Assembly (NCBI RefSeq): GCF_015627105.1
Contig: NZ_VTDM01000002.1
Coordinates: forward strand, 1-64,000
Reading direction: 5' to 3'
Origin: Acinetobacter baretiae
Lineage (GTDB): Bacteria > Pseudomonadota > Gammaproteobacteria > Pseudomonadales > Moraxellaceae
DNA length: 64,000 nt
Positions 8,551-20,138 of the stretch are shown piece after piece. The position numbers and the translations under genes are program-made. The stretch's first letter is position 1, and every line of letters begins with the position of its first letter. Below the pieces are notes generated by a model. It saw nothing but the letters and a program-made list of their open reading frames with translations, ran no database searches and had not been told where the DNA came from.

Positions 8551-9903
8551 ATGCGTTTACTCCACCCCATTGATCTCGTCTTTTTATCTTTAGAAAGAAG
8601 ACAACAACCTATGCATGTGGGTGGATTACTTCTCTTTAAAATTCCAGAACACGCACCTAGCGACTTTATTCAATCTTTAGTCACAGACATCAAACAATCT
8701 CAATGCTCACCTGTGGCTCCATTTAACCAAGTGCTCAGTGGCATGACATGGCGAACAGATGAAAACTTTGACCTCGATCATCACTTTCGACACATCTCTT
8801 TGCCCCACCCTGCACGTATTAAAGAATTACTCATTTATATCTCACAAGAGCACAGCACGTTACTTGATCGAGCAAAACCGCTGTGGACCTGTACATTAAT
8901 TGAAGGCATAGAAGATAACCGTTTTGCGCTTTATTTTAAAATGCATCACGCTATTGCTGATGGCATCGCAGGTATGCGCCTCATGGAAAAAGCATTTGCA
9001 AAAGATCAGTACATACATAGTATGATCCCACCTTGGTGTCTCGAACATAAAAAAGAACAGATCAAAACATCTAAAGTTAAACAATTGTGGCAAACAGCCA
9101 CTCATTTAAAACAACAAATTGAAACTTCGCCACAGATCATTTATCAAGAATTAAAACAGACTGTACATGATCGAAAAGCCGATCCGCACTATGTCACAAG
9201 CTTTCAAGCTCCAAAGTCGATGCTGAATCAAAAAATTTCGGCATCAAGACGTTTTGCAGCCCAGTCGTTTGCCCTATCTCGTATTCGAAATATTGCTCAA
9301 GGGCTTCATGTTACGGTCAATGATGTGATTTTATCCATTTGTTCAGGTGCATTACGAAGCTATCTTATTCATTTTAATCAACTACCCACCAAACCATTGA
9401 TTGCAATGGTACCTGCATCTGTTCGAAATGATCAAACCGATACCAGTAATCGAATTACCATGATTTTAGCGAACTTGGCAACACACTGTAGTGATCGTAA
9501 AGAACGTACAAACCTTATTTCAAATAGCGTAAACACGGCAAAAACTCGATTTAAACGCATGACTCAAAACCAGATTTTGGGTTATAGTGCTTTTGTATAT
9601 GCAGCAGCAGGTATCAATGTCATTTCAGGATTAAGACCTAAAAAACAACCATTTAATATTGTCATTTCTAATTTGGCAGGGCCACGAGAAGCATTATATT
9701 GGAATGGGGCAAAACTTGAAGAAATGTATCCTGCATCTGTCATTTTTGATGGTCAGGCACTTAACATTACATTAACAAGCTATCTTGATCAGCTTGAAGT
9801 AGGATTAGTTGCTTGTCGCAATACTGTTCCAAAAATGCAAATGTTATTACAATATTTAGAAGATGAAATTCAACACTACGAAACCTTAATAGGAAATGTG
9901 TAA
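8551..9903 (+). CDS. Wax ester synthase/acyl-CoA:diacylglycerol acyltransferase (WS/DGAT)
   Basis: Bifunctional acyltransferase that makes storage wax esters from fatty alcohol and acyl-CoA, and triacylglycerol from diacylglycerol. The catalytic HHxxxDG motif is HHAIADG at residues 132-138, and the usual PLW motif lies just before it (110-112). The C-terminal half has the NDVIL motif (about residue 267) and the ISNLAGP segment. Length (450) matches the Acinetobacter enzyme AtfA (458). It probably acts at the cytoplasmic face of the inner membrane and on lipid bodies. The amine oxidase starts 22 bases downstream, so they may share a transcript, though no metabolic link is obvious. Confidence 0.93.
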   Translation: MRLLHPIDLVFLSLERRQQPMHVGGLLLFKIPEHAPSDFIQSLVTDIKQSQCSPVAPFNQVLSGMTWRTDENFDLDHHFRHISLPHPARIKELLIYISQEHSTLLDRAKPLWTCTLIEGIEDNRFALYFKMHHAIADGIAGMRLMEKAFAKDQYIHSMIPPWCLEHKKEQIKTSKVKQLWQTATHLKQQIETSPQIIYQELKQTVHDRKADPHYVTSFQAPKSMLNQKISASRRFAAQSFALSRIRNIAQGLHVTVNDVILSICSGALRSYLIHFNQLPTKPLIAMVPASVRNDQTDTSNRITMILANLATHCSDRKERTNLISNSVNTAKTRFKRMTQNQILGYSAFVYAAAGINVISGLRPKKQPFNIVISNLAGPREALYWNGAKLEEMYPASVIFDGQALNITLTSYLDQLEVGLVACRNTVPKMQMLLQYLEDEIQHYETLIGNV

Positions 9904-9925
9904 CCCCCATCTTATACAGCATTGA

Positions 9926-11251
9926 ATGACACACTCATACACGGCGGTAATTATGCTCCATCAAAAACCGATTGATTTACCTATTTTAGTGGTTGGTGCT
10001 GGTATTGCAGGCCTTTCTTGCGCACAAACATTAAAAAATGCTGGGAAAAATGTGGTTTTACTTGAGGCACAAACTCGACTTGGTGGACGCATACATTCTC
10101 AATGTATAAAAAATAATTATTTTGATTTAGGTGCATCATGGATTCATGGTATTAAACATAATCCTATTTGGGATATTGTGCAAAAACATCATATTACAAC
10201 TCAAATTCTGAATGACGATCACTCAAATTATATCCATAACAACAAACAGCCTTTTTCTGAGCTCGAAAAAAAAGTGTTGCTACAATACGTTGAAAAAATA
10301 CAACAGTACCTTAAAACCATACCAACTTGCTCTGCCTTAGATGCCATCAATACCTATCTCTCAACTTTCAATTATCAAGGAAATATTTTCACAGAATCTG
10401 AGCTGAAAAATATATTACTGAATATTTTTCAACATCTTGCTCGTGATCCATTTGCAACAGATTTAGAATTCTTAGCTTCTAATTACAGCGAGTATGAGGG
10501 CTATTTTGAGGGAGATGAGGTCATATTTCCCAAAGGATATGATCAAATTATCAATATTATGGCGGACACATTAAATATTAAAACTGCATGTGAAATTACA
10601 AACATCAACTACAATGAATTTAGTGTAGAAGTGATCGATCAAGAAAAAAATATTTACCGAGGTTCTCATGTCATCATCACAGTACCATTAGGTGTTTTAA
10701 AGAAAAATAAAATCTGCTTTCATCCATCACTACCCAAAGATTGTGTAGATGCGATTCAACATGTGGGCTTTGGATCATTCAATAAAGTTTTTTTTGAACT
10801 AGATCAACCCATCGGGTTTATTCCAACAACAGACACAATAACCAATACTTTTTATTGGACAGAGCAAAATTTGTTTAATCTTTTCGATTTATCAACGCTC
10901 TACAAGAAACCCACTTATTTAATGCTACTCGGTGGTCAACAATCTAATTTTGTAGATCATGCTACAGATCGTGAGGTATGGAGTTTTGTTTTAAAGAGCT
11001 TGGAATATGGCACAGATGTACAGCCTAAACAATTACTGATTACCCGTTGGGGAATCGACCCCTACAGTCACGGTTCATTTAGTTTTCCCACACCACAGCA
11101 TAGCCCTAAATACACCGATACTCTAAACACCCCCATAAAAGATCGTGTTTTTTTTGCAGGTGAGCATTGTAGTTTAAAATATTCAGGGACTGTACACGGT
11201 GCTTATATCAGTGGTCAAAACACTGCTTTTCGTCTTTTACAAACACTATAG
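9926..11251 (+). CDS. Flavin monoamine/polyamine oxidase family protein
   Basis: FAD-dependent amine oxidase (441 residues). The N-terminal dinucleotide fold is VVGAGIAGLSCAQTL, followed by the second FAD motif LEAQTRLGGRIHS. The C-terminal flavin motif is FFAGEHCSLKYSGTVHGAY. The middle third, which should hold the substrate cavity, resembles polyamine or lysine-specific-demethylase-like oxidases. Substrate unknown. The ATG at 9926 is used here, but the ATG at 9953, preceded by GGCGG, would start right before the FAD fold and is equally plausible. It follows the WS/DGAT gene closely. Confidence 0.85.
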   Translation: MTHSYTAVIMLHQKPIDLPILVVGAGIAGLSCAQTLKNAGKNVVLLEAQTRLGGRIHSQCIKNNYFDLGASWIHGIKHNPIWDIVQKHHITTQILNDDHSNYIHNNKQPFSELEKKVLLQYVEKIQQYLKTIPTCSALDAINTYLSTFNYQGNIFTESELKNILLNIFQHLARDPFATDLEFLASNYSEYEGYFEGDEVIFPKGYDQIINIMADTLNIKTACEITNINYNEFSVEVIDQEKNIYRGSHVIITVPLGVLKKNKICFHPSLPKDCVDAIQHVGFGSFNKVFFELDQPIGFIPTTDTITNTFYWTEQNLFNLFDLSTLYKKPTYLMLLGGQQSNFVDHATDREVWSFVLKSLEYGTDVQPKQLLITRWGIDPYSHGSFSFPTPQHSPKYTDTLNTPIKDRVFFAGEHCSLKYSGTVHGAYISGQNTAFRLLQTL

Positions 11252-11376
11252 TGTCGATATTGCCATGTTTATAACACGCACACCGGAAAAATATCTTGTG
11301 TACGTGGTGTCGACGTCATATGTAGATATCGCTTCAATACCGTCACACTTTGGCATGAGTGGCAATCATGGTTAAA

Positions 11377-11841
11377 CTACATTAAAGACTGAATATAATT
11401 TTGTAAACCTATCAATTCGATTAAACGAATTTGCTTTTCTAACCAATACGTATGATCTTCTTCTGTATCTGCAAGCTGCTGTTTCAACATATCACGCGAA
11501 ATATAGTCACCTTTTTCTTCGCATAATTTAATGCCTTGTGCTAATTTTTCACGTACATGATACTCAAGTGCTAAATCTGCTTTCAAACAAGATACAACAT
11601 CATGCCCAATATCTAAGGCATCACGAGCCATATTTGGTGTACCATCTAAAAATAAGACACGACGAATAATTGCATCTGCATGCATCGCCTCTTCTTCCAT
11701 TTCGTGATTAATACGTTCATAGATTTTATTTAAGCCCCAATCTTCATACATACGTGAATGTATAAGATATTGGTCACGTGCTGCTAACTCGCCACCAATG
11801 AGCATATTGAGGTAGTCTATAACTTCTGGGTTGCCACGCAT
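11377..11841 (-). CDS. Ferritin-like iron storage protein (FtnA/BfrA type), annotated as bacterioferritin
   Basis: Four-helix iron-storage protein of 154 residues, forming a 24-mer that oxidises and stores iron. Ferroxidase ligands of the bacterioferritin site are in place: Glu18, Glu51, His54, Glu at about 93, and Glu127/His130 in the EEDH motif. The residue at position 52, the methionine haem ligand in E. coli bacterioferritin, is alanine, followed by Met53. The sequence closely resembles Pseudomonas aeruginosa FtnA (once BfrA), a haem-free ferritin. The start at 11841 is fixed by AAGGAG seven bases upstream. That ribosome site lies in one arm of an inverted repeat (11849-11867). Monocistronic. 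Confidence 0.9.
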   Translation of the reverse strand: MRGNPEVIDYLNMLIGGELAARDQYLIHSRMYEDWGLNKIYERINHEMEEEAMHADAIIRRVLFLDGTPNMARDALDIGHDVVSCLKADLALEYHVREKLAQGIKLCEEKGDYISRDMLKQQLADTEEDHTYWLEKQIRLIELIGLQNYIQSLM

Positions 11842-11848
11842 GCGAATA

Positions 11849-11867
11849 CTCCTTATTTAATAAGGAG
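11849..11867 (-). promoter_or_regulatory. Hairpin enclosing the ribosome-binding site of the ferritin gene
   Basis: On the mRNA strand CTCCTTATT is followed by one base and then AATAAGGAG, so the Shine-Dalgarno AAGGAG (11849-11854) can pair fully with CTCCTT just upstream. A stem of at least seven base pairs with a five-base loop would hide the ribosome site, which is seven bases from the ATG. This is a candidate translational switch; its trigger is unknown. Confidence 0.6.
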
Positions 11868-12095
11868 CATTATGCGGATATTTTACAATGATTGCAAAAA
11901 CAAAAATCAACTAAACCACTGATTTATATAAAATTAAAATGAGAAGCATACGCATTTACATCTATTTTAGGCAATTTATTATTAAAAAATAACTGCTTAA
12001 AAAAAATATATGATCGGCTTTAGTACACTTCCTCTCAAAACACATCATATATTTTTTTGTAACTAAAACGAATAGCTATTATTTCGCAATCTATT

Positions 12096-14138
<2,043 letters not shown>

Positions 14139-14150
14139 TCACCATATAAA

Positions 14151-14172
14151 AAGGTGGAATATTTTCCACCTT
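14151..14172 (-). terminator. Terminator-like hairpin between zipA and ligA
   Basis: Arms AAGGTGGAA and TTCCACCTT with a four-base loop; read on the minus strand the hairpin is followed by TTTTT. It lies between the zipA stop (14188) and the ligA ATG (14132). It could be a leaky terminator or an attenuator within the operon. Confidence 0.55.
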
Positions 14173-14187
14173 AAGTTACAAAACGAT

Positions 14188-15114
14188 TTATTTAAAATCA
14201 ATAACTTGATGTCTTAAATACTCTTTCATTTGTGGTGAGAGTTCAACATTGTTTTCATCAAACACTTTACCACCTAAATCACGAGCAATCAGACCTGCAA
14301 TACTCACCATCATATCAAAACCTTGCTGTGCATGGGGGTGTGGTAGTGCTAAAAAGAAGGCTAATCCTTGTATTTGTTCAGTAGATAAGCTTTCTAGATC
14401 AAAGCCAACAGGCCCTTCTTCAGTAATACGTAATACCGAAAACATCAATGAAGATGGTGTATCTGTTTGTTCATGTCGGTGAAAACATGACAACTCGCCA
14501 AAACGTAGTCCATATTTTAAAAGTGCTTTTAATGCTCTTTCTCCAGACAAAACATGTTGATGAGTCGGATAGATATTTAATGCAATAATTTCTTTTGCTC
14601 TTGCAAGTGCACTTTCATCATCAAAACGTTGTTGTTCATCTAAATGCTGATCCAAGATAGCACTGTTATCGTCAAAAGCTTGGATTTGTGCCTTTTCCAT
14701 GTGTGGGTTTAGCTTATATTCAACATCTTGTTTTTTTTCAGGTGAGTTGTCTTTTTCATCTTCATGTTCTTTAGATTGCTTTTCATTTGCAATCTCAGAA
14801 GAATGATTTGAATCTGTGTTTAATTTTTCAGTATGCTCTTGTACCACTGATGGTTCTTTTTCAGATTCTACAGTAGAAGAATTTTGCGCCTGTGCTTTAT
14901 CTTCTTCGATGTTTTGTGCTTCAGATTCAGACTTTCCATGTTCCATTTTTTGGCGAACAAATCGCGGAAGCACAGGCTGATTGCTTTCAGCATTAATGTG
15001 TAGCTCGCCATCAAATGATGGTTCAGTGGCCTTCGGTTTTCTTAAAAGCAAATACAAGGCGAAGATAATTATTAAAATGGCAATCACAATGCCAATCACT
15101 GTATTTTGTTCCAT
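14188..15114 (-). CDS. zipA: Cell division protein ZipA
   Basis: Essential division protein that tethers FtsZ to the inner membrane. It has one N-terminal span (about residues 4-22), a long acidic and glutamine-rich linker (about 30-165), and a C-terminal ZipA domain that binds the FtsZ tail (from about 170 to the end, with ALKALLKYGLRFGELSCFHR). I start it at the ATG at 15114 (308 residues): this gives the standard N-out anchor and a GGAG upstream, and lies four bases beyond the smc stop. A frame open to 15132 would overlap smc. Transcribed with smc. Confidence 0.9.
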   Translation of the reverse strand: MEQNTVIGIVIAILIIIFALYLLLRKPKATEPSFDGELHINAESNQPVLPRFVRQKMEHGKSESEAQNIEEDKAQAQNSSTVESEKEPSVVQEHTEKLNTDSNHSSEIANEKQSKEHEDEKDNSPEKKQDVEYKLNPHMEKAQIQAFDDNSAILDQHLDEQQRFDDESALARAKEIIALNIYPTHQHVLSGERALKALLKYGLRFGELSCFHRHEQTDTPSSLMFSVLRITEEGPVGFDLESLSTEQIQGLAFFLALPHPHAQQGFDMMVSIAGLIARDLGGKVFDENNVELSPQMKEYLRHQVIDFK

Positions 15115-15118
15115 ATTT

Positions 15119-18100
15119 TTAGGACTCCGCAACCAAACTGTGCTCTTTTGCTTGCTCTAAGTTGACCGTAACAAGTGTTGATGTTCCTGGTTCAGGCATG
15201 GTGACGCCCAGTAGATCTGTTGCCATGGTCATGGCTAGTTTATTATGTGTAATGTAAACGAATTGCACCTGTTCGGAAAGCTCTTTTACCAGATTACAAA
15301 AACGTTGTACATTTGCATCATCTAATGGTGCATCAACCTCATCTAACACACAAAATGGTGCAGGGTTGAGTCTAAAAATTGCAAAGACCAAAGCCAATGC
15401 GGTTAATGCTTTTTCACCACCAGACAATAATGCCAACGAGCTATTCCGTTTACCCGGCGGTCTTGCCATTAATCTCACGCCAGATTGCCAACCATCTTCA
15501 AGACTTAAACTGGCCTCTCCACCATGAAATACTTTTGGAAATAACTGCTGTAACTCATGGTTCACCTGATCAAAGGTCATCATAAAACGTTTTTTCGTTT
15601 CTTGGTCGATGCTTTTCATGGCCTGTTTTAATTGCTCACTACTTTGCTCAACATCATCAATTTGGTGTTTTAATGTATCATAACGCAGTTGAACATCTAA
15701 ATATTCTTGCGATGCTGCCAAATTCACAGGCCCAAGTTTATCAAACTGTTGCTGTAATTGCTTTAAATTGGCTTGATGTTGGCTTAAATCAATCTTTACA
15801 TCTATTAAGATCTCTGTATCGAGTGCATCTAATTGTGCAGCAAAATGCTCATAATTCGATTTTGCCTGATGCCAAGCTAAGCGCTGTTGTTCTAATTGTT
15901 CTCGTAATTGTTGTACTTTTTGTTCTTGTAAACGGCGGGTTTCAACCAAAGTTTGTTGCTCCGATTGCATGGTGCTCAACTCAGCTTGCCATGTATCCCA
16001 TTTTTTCTTCAAAGTACCAACATGATCTTGTTGGATCATGTAATCTTTTTCTTGTTGTGGTAAAGATCTCTCATACTGCTCAAGAGGTTGTTGTATTGTT
16101 TCAATTTGACTTTGAAGTTGTTTCAACTGTATTTTTGCAAATGCTTGATCTTTTTCTAACAATTCTATATTTCTTTGATTTTCAGTCAGTTGTTGCTGAA
16201 ATTGTACATACTGTTGTTGTGTTTTTTGTTGTTGATCACGGGCTGTGTACTGTTGTTGCTCTAAATCATAATATTGCTGTTGTAGGGATTCATATTCAGG
16301 TTGCATACGTTCTAGTTTTAATGCCAATGCATGAGAATCTACTTCTAAGTCTTCTTTTTGCATCTGCTCTTCTTCAATTTGCACATGAATGTGCATTAAT
16401 TGCTCTGTAAAAAGCTGTTGTTGTTGTATTTGAGCCTGCTGTGCCATTTCGGCTTTGGCCACTAAAATTCCATCTTCTTGTGCTTGCTTTTGCTGTTGTT
16501 TAAGTTGTAACTGTTGTGTTTGAATTACTTGCTTATGCTGTTGTAGTACATCTTGTTGATCTTTGAGCTGAGCTGTACTGCACTGTAACTGTTGGTTGAG
16601 CGATTGAATGCTTTCATTAAGATTTTCAAGTTGTACACGATCACTTAAAACCGTTGCATGTTCTGTATGCTGTTCATAATTTAAAGCAATGAGCCAATCA
16701 CATCCCAAACAATAACCATCTAACGTCAGTATAGTTTGACCCACTTTAAGTTGTGCTTGTTTCTCAAGTGCTACTTTTAAATCATCTACGAGCCACACAT
16801 TATTCCATCTAGGCCACTTAGGTGTTTTAATCCAAGTTGCCAAAGTAATATGATGATTTGATACTGTTTGAATATGATCATCTAACTTTACTTGCCGAGC
16901 TATGTTTAATCGATATTCTTGCTCATGACTGAGAATATCCGCACTCAACCAGTGCGCTAAGTACTGCTCAATGACATGTGCATATGGTTTAGCTTGTGGT
17001 TGTAATTCTAAAATGTCGAGTAATCTATGTTTAGACGATGTGCCTTCTCGCTTTTGCATTCGCTGCGTCAAAGTCACTTTTTCTCTCATTAATGCTTTGA
17101 GCTGTATATGAATTTCATCGTGTTGATGTTTCATATCATCTCTTGTTTTTTCCATCTGTGCCAATTGATGAAAATCATCTTGTAATATTTTTTCTGTAAG
17201 AGCCACATGCGACAGTGCATCTTGATGTTGTTGCTGTAAAAATTGGTACGTCTCTTGATCTTGCAATACCATGCCTTGATGTTGCATCGATAATGTTTCG
17301 TGCTGATGCTGTAATTTCAATAGGTGTTTATTGATATGATCAAGCTGATTGTTTAACTGTTGATGCTGTTGTTGATACTGCACATATTGCTGTTTTAAAT
17401 CTTGATAGTCTTTTGTAATTTCTTTATACGTATGTGCTATGACTTGAATGTTTTGTTGTTGATGCTGCTGCTGTTGGCTTATAGTTTGACACTGTTGTTG
17501 TAAAGGGTCTTGTGCTGTATAGCCATCATCAAGTTGAATATCGATATGCTTAATACGTTGTTTTATGTCCGTATATTGTTGCTTTAATATATTTAACTGC
17601 GCAGTATATTTTTCCCGTTCTTTTTGCTGTTGCGCAAGTTGCAACGACATTTCTAAACGTGTTTGATCTGCAATTTGCCACTGTTGTTGTAAGGGCGATG
17701 ACTGTTCAAGTAACTGTTGAAATTTGTCAGCATGATTTTTTTGCTGATCTTCTAATGCTGTCATTGCAATAGAGGCATCTTTAAATGCAGTACTCAAGAC
17801 ATCCATTTGGGCGATATGATCTTGTTGCTGCTGTTGGCTGTTTTGACACTGAAAAGACAATATCTCTACTTTATGTTGTTGTATAGCTTTGGCCAACTCA
17901 TTATATTTGAGCGCAGATGCTGACTGTTTTTTAAGCGCTTTTAATTGCTGATTTAATTCTGAAGCAATATCTTCTAATCGTGATAAATTGTTTGAGGCAT
18001 GTTCTAAATGTTGCAATGTTTCTTTACGTCTTGCTTGGTATTTAGAAATACCTGCGGCCTCTTCAATAAACACTCGCATTTCATCGGGTTTGGCATCGAC

Positions 18101-18556
18101 TAAACGATTAATCATGCCTTGTTCAATAATGGCGTACGATCTAGGCCCTAGACCTGTTCCTAAAAAAATATCTGTAATATCACGGCGTCTACAGCGTGTA
18201 CCATTTAAAAAATATTCAGATTTTCCCTCTCGTGTCACTTGTCGGCGTATTGCAAGTTCAGTATAAGCACCATATTGCCCACCGAGTTTGCCCTCGGTAT
18301 TGTCAAATTTTAACTCGACACTGGCCATACCCACAGATTTTCTCTTGGCCGTCCCTGTAAAAATGACATCTTGCATATGACCACCACGCAACTGGCGTGC
18401 ATTTGATTCTCCCATCACCCAACGTACTGCATCAATCACATTGGACTTACCACAGCCGTTTGGCCCAACAATTGCACTTCGATTACCCTTAAAGTGCAAT
18501 ACAGTTCGATCAGCAAATGATTTAAAGCCTGAAATTTTTAAACGACTTAAACGCAT
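15119..18556 (-). CDS. smc: Chromosome segregation ATPase SMC
   Basis: Condensin ATPase that compacts and segregates the chromosome. The N-terminal Walker A is GPNGCGKSN (about residue 32), followed by the QGM-containing Q-loop region. Two long coiled coils flank a hinge (about 490-640). The C-terminal head has the signature LSGGEKALTALAL and Walker B with VLDEVDAPLD. Length (1145) is normal. Both coiled-coil arms are strikingly rich in glutamine, with several runs of four or more, which also creates a 245-codon antisense open frame at 15673-16410 that I regard as a shadow. scpA and scpB are not adjacent. First gene of smc-zipA-ligA. Confidence 0.96.
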   Translation of the reverse strand: MRLSRLKISGFKSFADRTVLHFKGNRSAIVGPNGCGKSNVIDAVRWVMGESNARQLRGGHMQDVIFTGTAKRKSVGMASVELKFDNTEGKLGGQYGAYTELAIRRQVTREGKSEYFLNGTRCRRRDITDIFLGTGLGPRSYAIIEQGMINRLVDAKPDEMRVFIEEAAGISKYQARRKETLQHLEHASNNLSRLEDIASELNQQLKALKKQSASALKYNELAKAIQQHKVEILSFQCQNSQQQQQDHIAQMDVLSTAFKDASIAMTALEDQQKNHADKFQQLLEQSSPLQQQWQIADQTRLEMSLQLAQQQKEREKYTAQLNILKQQYTDIKQRIKHIDIQLDDGYTAQDPLQQQCQTISQQQQHQQQNIQVIAHTYKEITKDYQDLKQQYVQYQQQHQQLNNQLDHINKHLLKLQHQHETLSMQHQGMVLQDQETYQFLQQQHQDALSHVALTEKILQDDFHQLAQMEKTRDDMKHQHDEIHIQLKALMREKVTLTQRMQKREGTSSKHRLLDILELQPQAKPYAHVIEQYLAHWLSADILSHEQEYRLNIARQVKLDDHIQTVSNHHITLATWIKTPKWPRWNNVWLVDDLKVALEKQAQLKVGQTILTLDGYCLGCDWLIALNYEQHTEHATVLSDRVQLENLNESIQSLNQQLQCSTAQLKDQQDVLQQHKQVIQTQQLQLKQQQKQAQEDGILVAKAEMAQQAQIQQQQLFTEQLMHIHVQIEEEQMQKEDLEVDSHALALKLERMQPEYESLQQQYYDLEQQQYTARDQQQKTQQQYVQFQQQLTENQRNIELLEKDQAFAKIQLKQLQSQIETIQQPLEQYERSLPQQEKDYMIQQDHVGTLKKKWDTWQAELSTMQSEQQTLVETRRLQEQKVQQLREQLEQQRLAWHQAKSNYEHFAAQLDALDTEILIDVKIDLSQHQANLKQLQQQFDKLGPVNLAASQEYLDVQLRYDTLKHQIDDVEQSSEQLKQAMKSIDQETKKRFMMTFDQVNHELQQLFPKVFHGGEASLSLEDGWQSGVRLMARPPGKRNSSLALLSGGEKALTALALVFAIFRLNPAPFCVLDEVDAPLDDANVQRFCNLVKELSEQVQFVYITHNKLAMTMATDLLGVTMPEPGTSTLVTVNLEQAKEHSLVAES

Positions 18557-18650
18557 GGGGTCTCTGTTTTGAATAAATTTTGCGATATTTTAAGTCATAT
18601 TGGTGTAGATTTGTCAGTAATCTAGCATTAGAGTAATCATCAAAATCCTT

Positions 18651-18676
18651 AAAATGTATGCATTAGCATACATTTT
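18651..18676. repeat. Perfect inverted repeat between smc and a hydrolase gene
   Basis: Arms AAAATGTATGC (18651-18661) and GCATACATTTT (18666-18676) with loop ATTA. It sits 36 bases before the plus-strand hydrolase and 94 bases before the divergent smc start. There is no T-run, so an operator for a dimeric regulator is more likely than a terminator. The regulator is unknown. Confidence 0.6.
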
Positions 18677-18711
18677 GGCTAAAATTACACCAAAAATAAA
18701 CTGAGTCACTG

Positions 18712-19329
18712 ATGAACCAATCCCTTTATTTTTTGCCCGGTGCGTTGGGTAACACAGAATTTTGGCAACCTGTGATTAGACATTTACCACAATATCAGAG
18801 CCAAACCGTGTCTTATCCTGCATTTCATAACACACCTAGCTTGCCACATATTACAAATTTCAATCAGTTAAGTGATCATGTCATTCAACAGATGCCTCGA
18901 AAAGGAATTCTTATTGCACAATCCATGGGTGGGTTATTTGCAATCCGACATGCCATCGAAAACCCTGACCAAGTTCAAGCATTGGTTTTAGTAGCAACAT
19001 CAGGTGGTATTCACCTCGATGACTTAACTGTTGCAAATTGGCGTGAGCACTACAAAGCAGACCATCCAACCATTCCGCATTGGTTTACGGAAAAAACACC
19101 GAATTACCAAACAAAACTGCATCAAATTAAACAACCCGTATTACTTATTTGGGCAGATCAAGATCCCATTAGTCCCTTGAGTATTGCAACTCGTTTAAAC
19201 AATTACTTACCACATGCTCAACAATATACGATCCATGCATCAGACCATCACTTTGCAGCAACCCATGCTTTAGAGGTCGCCTCTGTCATTGAATCGTTCA
19301 TTACATCATCTGTTGTAAAGACTGAATAA
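18712..19329 (+). CDS. Small alpha/beta-fold hydrolase
   Basis: Serine hydrolase of 205 residues with a minimal alpha/beta fold. The catalytic triad is visible: Ser in QSMGG, Asp in WADQDPIS and His in DHHFAATH. The oxyanion region is LPGALGN near the N-terminus. There is no signal peptide and the lid is short. It resembles BioH/RutD-like esterases, but I cannot assign a substrate, and biotin genes other than birA are not nearby. Its 3' end overlaps the convergent TauE/SafE gene by 29 bases. A perfect palindrome lies 36 bases upstream and may be its operator. Confidence 0.75.
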   Translation: MNQSLYFLPGALGNTEFWQPVIRHLPQYQSQTVSYPAFHNTPSLPHITNFNQLSDHVIQQMPRKGILIAQSMGGLFAIRHAIENPDQVQALVLVATSGGIHLDDLTVANWREHYKADHPTIPHWFTEKTPNYQTKLHQIKQPVLLIWADQDPISPLSIATRLNNYLPHAQQYTIHASDHHFAATHALEVASVIESFITSSVVKTE

Positions 19330-20110
19330 TAAAGTAACAACCCACAACACAAAGCATCGCTGCAAAGCATTGCTGTAGACCACGAGGTGATAAATGGTGT
19401 GCCAACTTCGCTCCAAGCTTTGCAGTCATAAAACTCATGCAACTAATTCCTAAAAATGCATACACATGCACATAACCGATGCTATTTGGTAAACTGACAT
19501 TACCGTGGTGACCAAACCACATGAAGCCAATCGCACCTGCAACTGCAATTGGGAACCCACAAGCTGCTGACGTTGCAACAGCCTTTTGCATGACCACACC
19601 ATGTCGATTTAAATACGGTACTGTTAATGATCCACCACCAATCCCAAAAATGGCTGAAGCGACACCAATGCCAACCCCTGCACCCCCTTGTTTTAAAGCA
19701 GATGGTAGTTGACGTGTTTGATCTACATCTGATTTTTGATTAAAAAACATTTTATATGCCACACTTATTGCAAATAAACCAATCACACCTTGTAAAATAT
19801 AGTTTGGTAATAGATCTGCAATTCCTGCACCTAAAAATGAACCTACACATAAACCAATCGCTAAATTTTTAACAACACGCCAAAGCACTGCTCTTTTTTT
19901 ATGATGGGCCATAATGGAGCTAATTGAGGTCACCATAATTGTTGCCAAAGACGTACCCAAAGCCAAATGCATTAACACTTCACTTGGATAACCTTGTTGA
20001 CGAAATACAATATACAAAATAGGCACAATAATTAAGCCACCACCTACACCAAACAGCCCTGCGGTAAATCCTGCGATTGCACCAATAGCCAAATATATGA
20101 TTAACTCCAC
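19301..20110 (-). CDS. TauE/SafE (TSUP) family anion exporter
   Basis: Membrane protein of 269 residues with about eight spans arranged as two repeats, each opening with the family's glycine-rich motif (GLFGVGGGLIIVP near residue 18 and FGIGGGSLTVPYL near 160). TSUP proteins move sulfite, sulfonates or other small anions; sulfite export would fit the sulfur genes elsewhere in the window, but this is inference. The start is GTG at 20110, leaving 28 bases to the divergent birA, so the two promoters must overlap or lie within genes. The 3' end overlaps the hydrolase gene by 29 bases. Confidence 0.85.
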   Translation of the reverse strand: MELIIYLAIGAIAGFTAGLFGVGGGLIIVPILYIVFRQQGYPSEVLMHLALGTSLATIMVTSISSIMAHHKKRAVLWRVVKNLAIGLCVGSFLGAGIADLLPNYILQGVIGLFAISVAYKMFFNQKSDVDQTRQLPSALKQGGAGVGIGVASAIFGIGGGSLTVPYLNRHGVVMQKAVATSAACGFPIAVAGAIGFMWFGHHGNVSLPNSIGYVHVYAFLGISCMSFMTAKLGAKLAHHLSPRGLQQCFAAMLCVVGCYFIIQSLQQMM

Positions 20111-20138
20111 AGTTATTCCCCAGCAATTTATTGTTTAA

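Noticed and set aside
15673..16410. 245-codon plus-strand open frame inside smc
   Set aside because: It is the antisense of the glutamine-rich coiled coil; CAA/CAG runs read as TTG/CTG and avoid stops. No domain or ribosome site.
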